Positions 50,371 to 58,095 of a stretch of DNA of 64,000 nucleotides are shown here, in pieces. The notes beneath the pieces are model-generated. The model worked only from the letters and a program-made list of their open reading frames with translations, did not search any database and had not been told where the DNA came from. The position numbers and the translations under genes were made by a program. This stretch comes from Bacillota bacterium (GTDB taxonomy: Bacteria; Bacillota; Clostridia; Acetivibrionales; DSM-27016), in contig JAEWDM010000016.1 of assembly GCA_023390115.1 (NCBI GenBank), positions 235,707 through 299,706 of the forward strand, in the 5' to 3' direction. Numbering within the stretch: position 1 is the first letter of the stretch; each line of letters starts with the position of its first letter.

Positions 50371-52224
50371 ATGAGCGTTTTTGAGAAGAATTTAAGCCTG
50401 CTGAAAAGCTGTCAGCCGCATGTTTTTAATAAGCTGAATGCTTATATAAGGGGAGAATATGTGCCCTTAAACAATAGCATTGAGCGCATTGCGCTTGCAA
50501 ATCAGGATGATATTATAATAAATATGCTTGTGACATGCAATGGGTCCGGGCATCTTATCTGCGATCACGAGGACCCCATAAGCCAGGCATATAATTGGAT
50601 AGACAGGTATGTAGACCCTTCCAGCAAGGCGGATATCGTATTCGGCCTCGGCTTCGGATATCATATAGAGGTTTTGATTACAAGCTTTAAAAACAGAAGA
50701 GTTACAGTAATAGAGCCCGATATGGAGTTGTTTTATCAAATACTTAAGGTAAGAAACATGGAGTTTATAATTACAAAAGCCGATATATTTGTGGATGAGC
50801 CGGTAGATGCGATACTGGGGAAATTAAATACGCTGCTGTGGGATGCCGACAAAGGAGGAATACAGTGCCAGCCCTTCGAGGTATACGGAGAGATGTTCCC
50901 CAAACTGTGGGACGATTTAAGGGAAAAATTCCTGAAGACCGCTCATAATTTCAATGTTGACATATCAACCATAAGGCTTTTCGGAGAATTATGGGTTCAC
51001 AATAACATAAAAAATGCCTCAAGGCTTTGTGAGGCTTCAAATGCCTGGGGGCTTGCCGGAAATTTCAGAAATATACCCGGAATTCTTGTGTCGGCAGGAC
51101 CTTCTCTTTCCAAAAATGTTCACCTTCTGAAGGAGCTGAAAAGCAAGGCTGTAATTATGGCTGCGGGAACAGCGGTGAATGTCCTTGAAAGGTATGGAGT
51201 AACGCCTCATTTTATGGTTGGAACCGACGGAACTGAGGGCGAGGCGGAAATTCATAAAAAGGTACAGTCCAGGGATATATATTTTATTTATTCAAACCAG
51301 GTTGCCACAGGCTCTGTTGAGAGCTACAAAGGACCTAAATATTTTATGAATTTTCCTGTGGATGTTTATAGTGAAAGGTTTTTGAAATACGCGGGAATAC
51401 ATTCCGAATTGTTTGCAAGCGGGCCGTCGGTTGCCAACACCTGCTTTGACCTTCTCCTAAAAATGGGATGCAACCCTATAATACTTGTAGGACAGGACCT
51501 TGCGTTTACGGGAGGAATAAAATATGCGGGAGAGGAAGTGCAGGGACAGGCTCACGATGATAGTGCGGATTATGAAAAAAAGGGATATACCCTCACAAAG
51601 GATATCTATGGACAGGACATATACACAAGAGCGGATTTTATGTCCATGAAGAACTGGTTTGAAATGTATTTTGAGAAGGCAAAGGATATGGTCGATATTA
51701 TAAATGCCACCGAAGGAGGACTAAATATCGGCTTTGCAAGAAACGATACGTTAGGGAGTGTAATCCGAAAAGGAAGCTTCAGGGAGGTTGACATTGAAAG
51801 TAAAATAAGAGAGATATATAAGTCGAACCTTTTCGGAGAGGAAGTAAAAAATAAGCTTAAAGCCTATAATGAAAGCATATACCAGGAAATAGAAAGGCTT
51901 AGCCAGTGCTCTAAAAGGCAGAAAAAGCTTGCGGACCTTATAAAAAGGGATGTTTATCATCCTGTCAGAGATAAGAAGGCCTTTAAAAGGACTGTAGAGG
52001 AAATAAGCACTCTTGCGGATGCTGTAATTGAGTCACCCATATACGATTCTGTTTTAAAGAGAATAATTGAGATAGAGTTTTACCTGATTAAAGTAGAACT
52101 GGAGCGTGCATTAAAAGAGACATCAAACTACGGCTCTGTAAAAGGTGCCTATATGAATGCAATAGAAAGACAGAACAGCATGCTTGAGCAAAAGCTGCAA
52201 AAAATAAAGAATATGCTTTTGTAA
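50371..52224 (+). CDS. Maf/MptE-like protein (DUF115)
   Basis: This encodes a 617-residue protein. Residues 85-150 look like a Maf N-terminal Rossmann-like region (ADIVFGLGFGYHIEVL). Residues 195-430 contain the DUF115/MptE-like domain: PGILVSAGPSLSKNVHLLKEL near 226, MVGTDGTEGEAEIHKK near 278, and PIILVGQDLAFTGG near 370. The C-terminal 150 residues are helical and charged. Relatives are linked to flagellin glycosylation or sialic-acid-type sugar transfer (motility accessory factor), although no flagellar gene is in the window. ATG 50371 has GAGG at spacing 8. Confidence 0.78.
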   Translation: MSVFEKNLSLLKSCQPHVFNKLNAYIRGEYVPLNNSIERIALANQDDIIINMLVTCNGSGHLICDHEDPISQAYNWIDRYVDPSSKADIVFGLGFGYHIEVLITSFKNRRVTVIEPDMELFYQILKVRNMEFIITKADIFVDEPVDAILGKLNTLLWDADKGGIQCQPFEVYGEMFPKLWDDLREKFLKTAHNFNVDISTIRLFGELWVHNNIKNASRLCEASNAWGLAGNFRNIPGILVSAGPSLSKNVHLLKELKSKAVIMAAGTAVNVLERYGVTPHFMVGTDGTEGEAEIHKKVQSRDIYFIYSNQVATGSVESYKGPKYFMNFPVDVYSERFLKYAGIHSELFASGPSVANTCFDLLLKMGCNPIILVGQDLAFTGGIKYAGEEVQGQAHDDSADYEKKGYTLTKDIYGQDIYTRADFMSMKNWFEMYFEKAKDMVDIINATEGGLNIGFARNDTLGSVIRKGSFREVDIESKIREIYKSNLFGEEVKNKLKAYNESIYQEIERLSQCSKRQKKLADLIKRDVYHPVRDKKAFKRTVEEISTLADAVIESPIYDSVLKRIIEIEFYLIKVELERALKETSNYGSVKGAYMNAIERQNSMLEQKLQKIKNMLL

Positions 52225-52551
52225 AATAAAAGATAAGGGCTTACTGATAAATAGAAAGCAGGGCTCATAACGTTTTTAGCTGTTTCAATTTAAGGCGGTT
52301 TTACATGCCTATAAGCAACATCAATATGGTCCTATAAGCACTGCAAAGCTTACACCCGGCATTTTAAGGATTATTTTTATGAGCTTCCTTACAGAAAGCT
52401 TGCAGGAAGTAATCAAACTGCCGCAGTCCTTCTGTAAATTACAGAAACAGGAATTAAGACATTGCAAACAAATGAAATCAAATGCCTGCTTTCTATAAAA
52501 TCCGTTTCGTAAAACTTCCGTGAAACTCTAAATATTTATTCCTTTACACTA

Positions 52552-52611
52552 TTTTCTTAAGAAACGATATTCCTTTAGAATAATATTCTTTAGAATAATA
52601 TTCTTTAGAAT
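52552..52611. repeat. Cluster of four short palindromes, three in 15-bp period
   Basis: Palindromes centred on TTCTTAAGAA (52553-52564), TTCCTTTAGAA (52570-52580) and TTCTTTAGAA (52586-52595 and 52601-52610) are spaced 15-17 bp. Read between repeats, each gives AGAAT-AAT-ATTCT, close to the dyads upstream of the fur-like gene. This is in the 750-bp gap 52225-52976, in which I find no gene; a CCTCCCA/TGGGAGG hairpin lies at about 52649-52679. Confidence 0.5.
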
Positions 52612-52815
52612 AAGTTATCTTAAAAAATTTAAAGTGTTCTGCCATTCCTCCCAATAAAAGCGTCCTGCTTATGGGAGGCTTTACTGCCAGCCTTCAGGTA
52701 TTTATATAAAATCACTCGGTATTTTATAGTAGACCTGAATAATCATTAATGAGCCCTGCGAATATTATTATAATCAAAACGGCAATTTTGATACCTGACA
52801 AATTTTTGTGCGATA

Positions 52816-52846
52816 AATTACAAAAAATATAAAAAAATAAATTGCA
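52816..52846. repeat. Left copy of a 31-bp direct repeat flanking hicAB
   Basis: This AT-rich 31-mer (starting AATTACAAAAAA and ending AATTGCA) is identical to 53684-53714. Flanking bases differ outside the 31 bp. Together they bracket hicAB and one copy lies in the upstream region of yifB. Confidence 0.85.
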
Positions 52847-52976
52847 TATGGCTTTTCTAATTGAATACTTTAATTTTATCTCTGTGCTATAGGATATGTG
52901 AATATTAAGCTGATAAAAACAGCTTTTGACAGGCGTATGAATTAGGCGTATAATTTAAATGCAGGAGGGGGCAAGA

Positions 52977-53165
52977 ATGACAGTGAGAGAGGTGTTGAAA
53001 ATATTGCATAATGATGGATGGGCAGAGGTTGAGGCTAGGACAAAAGGCTATCATATACAACTCAAACATCCTACTAAGGCTGGTAAGGTCACAGTACCCA
53101 ATCACAAAGGAGATATTGCTTCCGGTACACTTAATAGTATTTATAAACAGGCAGGATTAAAATAA
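52977..53165 (+). CDS. hicA: HicA-like mRNA interferase toxin
   Basis: This encodes a 62-residue toxin with the dsRBD-like HicA fold: MTVREVLKILHNDGW at the start, GYHIQLKHPTKAGKVTVPNHKGD with the catalytic His at residue 26, and SGTLNSIYKQAGL at the end. HicA cuts mRNA and stops translation until HicB neutralises it. The start codon has GGAGGGGG upstream. HicB is 36 bases downstream, the usual hicAB order. Confidence 0.88.
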   Translation: MTVREVLKILHNDGWAEVEARTKGYHIQLKHPTKAGKVTVPNHKGDIASGTLNSIYKQAGLK

Positions 53166-53201
53166 AACTGCTATCTGAATTTAAAAAAAGGAGATATGAT
53201 T

Positions 53202-53636
53202 ATGCGTAAGCTTACCTATTTGGCTGTATTTGAGCCAGTGGAGACGGCTGGATATAGCGTATACTTTCCGGACCTTCCCGGATGTGTGAGTTATGGAGAG
53301 GATTTTGAAAAAGCGCAAAAACAAGCCGCTGATGCACTTGGTCTGCATATATACGGTATGGAAAAAGACGGAGATGATATACCTGTTCCATCTAAAATGC
53401 CGCAAGTAGATGCTGAGACAGCCTCTGGATATATGGTGTGTCCTATTACTGTTTTTCCCGACATTGTAAGAAATGATCTTGATAATAGGGCAGTAAAGAC
53501 AAACCTGACTATTCCTGCCTGGCTGAAGGAATTGGCAGAAGCTCAGGGAGTTAATTATTCAAAAATCTTTCAGGCTGCCCTTATGGATTACCTTGGACTA
53601 AATCAAGCCTGCACAGATGAACAGAGGCAAAAGTGA
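53202..53636 (+). CDS. hicB: HicB-like antitoxin
   Basis: This encodes a 144-residue antitoxin. The N-terminal HicB lid domain has YLAVFEPVETAGYSVYFPDLPGCVSYGE at residues 6-33 and AADALGLHIYGMEKDGDDIPVPS. The C-terminal part (about 105-135) looks like a ribbon-helix-helix DNA-binding segment (TNLTIPAWLKELAEAQGVNYSKIFQAAL), used for autorepression. The ATG at 53202 has AAAGGAG at proper spacing; 53196 is too close. Confidence 0.9.
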   Translation: MRKLTYLAVFEPVETAGYSVYFPDLPGCVSYGEDFEKAQKQAADALGLHIYGMEKDGDDIPVPSKMPQVDAETASGYMVCPITVFPDIVRNDLDNRAVKTNLTIPAWLKELAEAQGVNYSKIFQAALMDYLGLNQACTDEQRQK

Positions 53637-53683
53637 TAATATCTTTATACTTGGCGGAAGCAAGAGTAAAGCTTCGTTTTCTT

Positions 53684-53714
53684 AATTACAAAAAATATAA
53701 AAAAATAAATTGCA
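53684..53714. repeat. Right copy of the 31-bp direct repeat flanking hicAB
   Basis: Identical to 52816-52846, 84 bases before the yifB start codon. The distance between copies is 868 bp, exactly enclosing hicA and hicB. Recombination between the two copies would delete the pair cleanly. Confidence 0.85.
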
Positions 53715-53797
53715 AAACACATATGCAGTCTGATAAAATAATGTAGTATTATACTGTAATTATTGTAATAATATCGCATTTTAAGGAGTATTTTATT

Positions 53798-54988
53798 ATG
53801 CTTTCAAAAATTAAAAGCTGTGGACTGCATGGCATCGAAGGATACGTAATTGAGGTGGAAACGGATATAAGCAGCGGACTGCCAGGGTTTGATATTGTGG
53901 GTCTTGCGGATATTGCCGTAAAGGAATCAAAGGAGCGTGTCAGGGCGGCCATAAAAAACAGCGGCCTTCAGTTTCCTGTGAAAAGAATAACGGTGAATCT
54001 CGCTCCTGCAAATTTGAAAAAGGAGGGATCGGCCTTTGACCTGCCGATAGCTCTTGGAATATTAGCTGCTACAGAGCAGATTGAGAATGATGCTTTAGAT
54101 AAATATATGTTTATAGGAGAGCTGTCTCTGAACGGAGAAATAAAGCCTGTTAAGGGTGTGCTTCCGATGGCGGTGTGTGCCAGGGAGGCGGAAATTGAAA
54201 ACCTTGTGCTTCCGTGCTGCAATGCTGATGAAGCGGCCGTAGTGAAGGGACTTACTGTTATGCCGGCAGAAGGACTTGCCGAAATAATACATCATTTGAA
54301 TGGTGACAGGCTGTTAGAGAGGCATACTGTTGACATTGACGGCATGTTTAACGGAAAGCTCGACTATGAAATAGATTTTGCGGATGTAAAGGGACAGGCA
54401 AATGTTAAAAGGGCACTTGAGGTAGCAGCCTCAGGAGGGCATAATTGTCTTATGCTCGGCTCGCCCGGATGCGGAAAAACCATGATAGCGAAAAGGCTAC
54501 CCACCATTTTGCCGGCCATGACATTTGAAGAGGCTTTAGAGGTTACAAAAATTCACAGCATAGCAGGCACACTTCCTCCGAACACCTCACTGATAACCGC
54601 AAGGCCCTTCAGAAGCCCGCACCATACAATCTCAGCTGTAAGCCTTATAGGGGGAGGAAGATACCCTAAGCCCGGGGAAATAAGCCTTTCGCACTACGGT
54701 GTTTTATTTCTGGACGAGCTGCCGGAGTTTGGGAAGGATGCGCTTGAGGTTATGCGCCAGCCGCTGGAGGACGGACTGGTCACCATATCCAGAGTAAATG
54801 CGTGTCTCAGCTACCCTTCAAAAACTACCCTTATAGCGGCTGCTAACCCTTGCAAGTGCGGGAATTTTCTGGACTCCTCAAAGGAATGCACCTGCACCCC
54901 AAAGCAGCTTCACCAGTATTTGGGGAGGCTCTCGGGGCCCTTGCTCGACAGCTATGGACACATTCTCATATGTACTTTAGCCGCCTAG
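53798..54988 (+). pseudogene. comM: YifB/ComM Mg-chelatase-like AAA ATPase, 3'-truncated
   Basis: This encodes 396 residues instead of the usual 505-515. The N-terminal ChlI domain (residues 20-140) starts [36 protein letters not shown], with the Walker [16 protein letters not shown] near 226 and Walker [11 protein letters not shown] near 308. ATT-rich family stretches continue to [10 protein letters not shown] near residue 385. In relatives this reads on as RIDIHIEV with about 110 more residues; here it becomes [12 protein letters not shown] and stops. ComM proteins help branch migration during DNA uptake. The cut C-terminus means a non-functional or altered protein, and it marks an insertion junction. 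Confidence 0.88.
54944..54952 (+). other. Inferred left attachment junction of an integrated element within comM
   Basis: Homology to comM stops after CTCGACAG (54944-54951); beyond it no comM sequence appears in any frame. I read this as attL of an element inserted into comM, with the 3' half of the gene beyond the right end of the window. No recombinase gene is visible on this side. Confidence 0.5.
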
Positions 54989-55047
54989 GAGGAATGAACA
55001 AGTATACGATTAATGTTTACATTGCAGTATAAGTTACTTTAAATAAT

Positions 55048-55086
55048 ACAAATATGCCTACTGGTGTGAACAGTGGGCATATTTGT
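55048..55086 (+). terminator. Strong terminator inside the element's left end
   Basis: ACAAATATGCCTACTG and CAGTGGGCATATTTGT pair almost completely (one G-T pair) around GTGTGAA. It insulates the element genes from comM transcription. Confidence 0.75.
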
Positions 55087-55147
55087 TTAAATCTTAAAAA
55101 TCTGAGCTTATATTATCATTAAATACATACATGTTTCAAGTAACATG

Positions 55148-55175
55148 AGCATCTTTTAAGGGTGCTTTTTTATTT
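55148..55175 (+). terminator. Short terminator before the Spo0E-like gene
   Basis: AGCATC and GGTGCT flank TTTTAAG, followed by six T. It lies 40 bases before the Spo0E-like start. Confidence 0.6.
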
Positions 55176-55213
55176 TGTATATATTATGTAAGGCATGGGA
55201 GGAAGAAATAGAT

Positions 55214-55390
55214 ATGTTGTATAGAAGTAGTCAGACAGAACTGGAGCTGGAAAGGGACAAGCTGCATGGGTTGCTGCTTTCGGAAAGAGCCTGCACGGAG
55301 GAAATATTAACCCAGTCACGGGTGCTGGATGAGCTGATAATTTTGAGCATGAACGGATATAAAGATGTAGCACAATGTAGCACGTTGTAG
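55214..55390 (+). CDS. Spo0E-like aspartyl-phosphate phosphatase
   Basis: This encodes a 58-residue all-helical protein. ELELERDKLHGLL near residue 9 forms the first helix and SRVLDELI (S35 to D39) the signature S-x-x-L-D of Spo0E, where the two key residues dephosphorylate Spo0A. The family signature is usually SQELD; the SxxLD skeleton is kept. GGGAGG is 11 bases upstream. It is the first gene inside the element, so the element may lower host Spo0A-P and delay sporulation. The last 30 bases of the gene overlap the iterons. Confidence 0.7.
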   Translation: MLYRSSQTELELERDKLHGLLLSERACTEEILTQSRVLDELIILSMNGYKDVAQCSTL

Positions 55391-55405
55391 CACATTGTAG
55401 CACAA
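55366..55405 (+). repeat. Four 10-bp iterons, probable parC centromere
   Basis: TGTAGCAC begins at 55366, 55376, 55386 and 55396 (exact 10-bp period), with variable dinucleotides AA, GT, AT and AA. They lie 17 bases ahead of parM. This position and period match ParR-binding centromere repeats of type II (R1-type) partition loci, where the same repeats autoregulate parMR. Confidence 0.75.
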
Positions 55406-55422
55406 GTAAGGAGCTGGCAGAG

Positions 55423-56445
55423 ATGGTTATTAAGGAGAGAAAGGCGGTAATAGGGGCCGTAGACTTAGGCTATGGCTGGACTAAGGCAAAGGTGGAAGGG
55501 GAAAAGGCATGGAGACAGCCCAGCGTGGTGGGAGAGCCTAAAAGAGTATATCAGGCTGATATACGGGAGGATGATGTGCGGTACCACACTTTAATACGTC
55601 AGGAGGATGCCGATCCGTGCTTACAGGCTAAATACTTTGTGGGTAATCTTGCTCTGATGAAATCCACAATAAAGTATGCGGGAGTCGGTAAGGACAAGTC
55701 AAAGGATTTCCACACAAGGGTACTGCTGGAAACGGCTCTGGGGGCTATAGCGCCGGATGTTTCTGTTAATTTGGTTACGGGGTTGCCCTGGGATTTCTAT
55801 AATACCCAGAAGTCCGATATGGAGGACCTGCTGAAGAGCTTTAACAAAGGGGATATCTTTGGAGTGCAGCATGGCCATGCAGCTCCGGTGCAGGCGAGGC
55901 CGTATATAAAGAATTATAAGATAGTGCCTCAGCATTTAGGCGGCCTGATGAATCATATACTGGACGATCAGGGCAATGAACGGGAAGAGGGCCTGCTGGT
56001 AAAGCATAACTGGCTCGTTATAGATCCGGGACGTTTTACATTAGGGCTTCTTGGCATGGAGCGTGGACAGATAATGAAGGAAAGCCGCAGCCCGGATCAA
56101 GGTGTGGAGGTGGTGTATGACATCATTCAGGAGGAGCTGCGTGTGCAGCTCGGCAGGACACCTGACAGGTTCCTGCTTGACAGCTATGTACTCTCCGGCG
56201 AGTATGACGGCATAGATCTCATGCCCTTGAGGGACTATGCCTTTACGGCCTGGGCCAGCCAGATACAGCTTGAAATTGAAAGCTTCAACCGTAATTTCAA
56301 GGGATATATCGTTGTAGGAGGATGGGCCGGGGAAATAGCGCCCAAGCTGAAGACACCCAAAGATAAGACCTACATATATGACCAGTGGGCCAACCTCGAA
56401 GGATATATAAAGATAGGTAAACGGACATGGCGGGAGAATACGTAA
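55423..56445 (+). CDS. parM: ParM/StbA-like plasmid segregation actin
   Basis: This encodes a 340-residue actin-like ATPase. Phosphate-1 VIGAVDLGYGWTKAKVEG at residues 9-26, phosphate-2 WLVIDPGRFTLGLLGMERG near 203, and GYIVVGGWAGEIAPKL near 290 (adenosine motif) are in the right order. ParM filaments push replicated plasmids apart. Here it is part of an apparently integrated element. AGGAG lies 10 bases upstream. The parR-like gene overlaps its 3' end by 19 bases, and iterons lie just upstream. Confidence 0.85.
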   Translation: MVIKERKAVIGAVDLGYGWTKAKVEGEKAWRQPSVVGEPKRVYQADIREDDVRYHTLIRQEDADPCLQAKYFVGNLALMKSTIKYAGVGKDKSKDFHTRVLLETALGAIAPDVSVNLVTGLPWDFYNTQKSDMEDLLKSFNKGDIFGVQHGHAAPVQARPYIKNYKIVPQHLGGLMNHILDDQGNEREEGLLVKHNWLVIDPGRFTLGLLGMERGQIMKESRSPDQGVEVVYDIIQEELRVQLGRTPDRFLLDSYVLSGEYDGIDLMPLRDYAFTAWASQIQLEIESFNRNFKGYIVVGGWAGEIAPKLKTPKDKTYIYDQWANLEGYIKIGKRTWRENT

Positions 56446-56693
56446 GGGCGAGGCTCCGGCAGAGGGACAGGGATTTAAGAGACTGGGTTGACGGTATGAA
56501 GGCCGGAGGCCATGAGGAGGGGGATCTTGTCCGGGCAGGGCTCAGGCTGCTCATGGAACAGGAAGGAGCTGCACCTATATGTGCGGAGCCGGAAAAACCC
56601 GCGCCAAGGCTTGGGGCAGCAAAAGAGAGCCCCGAAGCAGGAGCCGACGCGAAAGAAAAGGGGAGCGTGGATAATTTTTTAGAACAATTTTAA
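56427..56693 (+). CDS. ParR-like small adaptor protein
   Basis: This encodes an 88-residue basic protein. Residues 5-45 (VRARLRQRDRDLRDWVDGM then EEGDLVRAGLRLLMEQ) look like a ribbon-helix-helix domain, with a disordered, charged C-terminus ending in DNFLEQF. It overlaps parM by 19 bases, the position of parR in R1-type partition loci. ParR would bind the iterons and link them to ParM filaments. The assignment is by context and fold resemblance, not by clear sequence identity. Confidence 0.65.
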   Translation: MAGEYVRARLRQRDRDLRDWVDGMKAGGHEEGDLVRAGLRLLMEQEGAAPICAEPEKPAPRLGAAKESPEAGADAKEKGSVDNFLEQF

Positions 56694-56708
56694 AGGAGGG
56701 AATAACTG

Positions 56709-57098
56709 ATGACAAATAAGGCTCTTGCAGAATCTCTTACGGATGAAACTATCGAACGATGGAGGGCAGAGCATGCCGCAGCTATTTATGAGAGCCGTAT
56801 AACAAAGGCTAAGGCGGTCTTTCGATCCAGAAATGTTATAGTTCAGGCGCTGAGGCCCAATGAAAAGGTATACGCCATACATGGGCCTGTACTGGTGGAC
56901 AGCGGGAAGCTTGATGCATTCTGGGAAGAGTACAGAGATAAGGTGCCGTGGGGATGGGATGAAATAAAACACATTGTAGTTATGCTTGATTTTAATACAA
57001 ACGAGGTACTCCATATTAAAGTTAACAAGGGTAACGTCAATAGAGGAGCCCGTAGCAGGCCCGGCCATGAAACATCAGCCGGGCCTGCTGCTGTTTAG
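56709..57098 (+). CDS. Hypothetical protein of the integrated element
   Basis: This encodes a 129-residue protein that I cannot place. It starts 15 bases after the parR-like gene with AAAGGAGGG upstream. It has an amphipathic N-terminal helix, then a more beta-like region (KVYAIHGPVLVDSGKLDAFWEEYRDKVP, HIVVMLDFNTNEVLHIKVNKG). The last 17 codons come from a perfect GC-rich hairpin at 57055-57085, so the C-terminal tail may be an accident of that hairpin. Confidence 0.6.
   Translation: MTNKALAESLTDETIERWRAEHAAAIYESRITKAKAVFRSRNVIVQALRPNEKVYAIHGPVLVDSGKLDAFWEEYRDKVPWGWDEIKHIVVMLDFNTNEVLHIKVNKGNVNRGARSRPGHETSAGPAAV
57055..57086 (+). terminator. GC-rich hairpin inside the 3' end of a gene
   Basis: AGCAGGCCCGGC and GCCGGGCCTGCT are perfect 12-bp arms around CATGAAACATCA, followed by GCTGTTT. 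It overlaps the final codons of the preceding gene and lies 26 bases before the next start, so it may attenuate or stop read-through. Confidence 0.5.
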
Positions 57099-57111
57099 AG
57101 AGGTGTATTAG

Positions 57112-57657
57112 ATGGCTGAAGGCTTAGAATGCTGTCGGAACGGGCAGGAATACAAGGCTAAAGAGATATACGTTCCGGCGTTTCACCAGTTTTTCAAAAT
57201 ATTCAGGCGGCAAAAGAACGGATTTTCATGTGAGCTTGGCCATGAAGAGGCGAATATACTCAGCACGGTGTTTAATGACAATGGTATACCCTTTGAGAAT
57301 GATATTTCCATGCTTCACTGTCATGATTTCCATCGGTGCGATTCTATTATAGACGAGGCTCCCAGCAACAGCAGAGCGGTAGTTGAGCTTTGCGGCCAGG
57401 AATATAACATACTCAACTTTAACGGTTATCTTATACGGGAGAACCATGCGGAAAGAATTTGCCTGTCCTTCCGTAACAAGCAATTCAAAAGCCGTGTTGA
57501 GATTGTAAGCCTCCGGCATGTTACGCCGGCAAAGTATAGGTACAGGCCGGAGTTGAAGGAGGAAGCTGAAGCGGACAGGACATCTATCCCTGCATTAACG
57601 CCAAGGTCTAAGCAATATAAGCAGATCACGTTATTTGAATATATGAAAAGCAGATAA
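57112..57657 (+). CDS. Hypothetical protein with a C-terminal clamp-binding-like motif
   Basis: This encodes a 181-residue protein of unknown family. Cys and His residues are frequent in the middle (HCHDFHRCD near 69, ELCGQEY near 93). The tail KQITLFEYMKSR contains QITLF, close to the beta sliding-clamp motif QLxLF, at the extreme C-terminus, where such motifs usually lie. That suggests a link to DNA replication or repair. GAGAGG is 11 bases upstream. It is co-directional with the genes on both sides. Confidence 0.6.
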   Translation: MAEGLECCRNGQEYKAKEIYVPAFHQFFKIFRRQKNGFSCELGHEEANILSTVFNDNGIPFENDISMLHCHDFHRCDSIIDEAPSNSRAVVELCGQEYNILNFNGYLIRENHAERICLSFRNKQFKSRVEIVSLRHVTPAKYRYRPELKEEAEADRTSIPALTPRSKQYKQITLFEYMKSR

Positions 57658-57684
57658 AAGGGACATATGAGGGAGGAGAGCGTT

Positions 57685-58095
57685 ATGGATAATAAACGAA
57701 GGAGCGCAAAAAGCCTTTTAAAGCACTATATTACAATGGGCATAGACAATTTGGGCAGTGACTGCCTTAGTGAAATAGAGGGCATTGTGGACGATATAAT
57801 AGACGCTGCTAAAGCAGAGCTGCAGAAGCCTCAGACAATAGTAACAATGGGGATTAAGGAATATGCCTCTTTAACCGCGTCCTTAAGCAGTTCTATGGAG
57901 TTGAATATGCAAATACAGCAGCTGCCGGAGGATGTAAGCAGTGAGTACATAGGGGAGGCGGATATTCACAAGGCCACTATCGTTATGAGCCGTAAGGCTA
58001 TCGAAAGCTTTATCCTCCCCAGAGTTTTTATATCTGAGGATTGCGTGGCCTGCGATATTCCGCCGGAAAACCTCACTATACAATGGAAGGATTAA
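57685..58095 (+). CDS. Hypothetical protein of the integrated element
   Basis: This encodes a 136-residue protein with no recognised family. It is acidic, with an N-terminal helical half (about 1-55) and a strand-rich second half (ATIVMSRKAIESFILPRVFISEDCVACDIPP). ATG 57685 is preferred over 57667 because GGGAGGAG lies nine bases upstream. The stop is at the beginning of a dam-methylase fragment. Confidence 0.6.
   Translation: MDNKRRSAKSLLKHYITMGIDNLGSDCLSEIEGIVDDIIDAAKAELQKPQTIVTMGIKEYASLTASLSSSMELNMQIQQLPEDVSSEYIGEADIHKATIVMSRKAIESFILPRVFISEDCVACDIPPENLTIQWKD

Noticed and set aside
52225..52815. Possible raiA-type or other known structured RNA in the large gap
   Set aside because: Short hairpins occur, but I could not match any known RNA consensus by eye.
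55366..55405. Possible CRISPR array
   Set aside because: Units are only 10 bp, without spacers, and lie before parM; they fit partition iterons. No cas gene is present.
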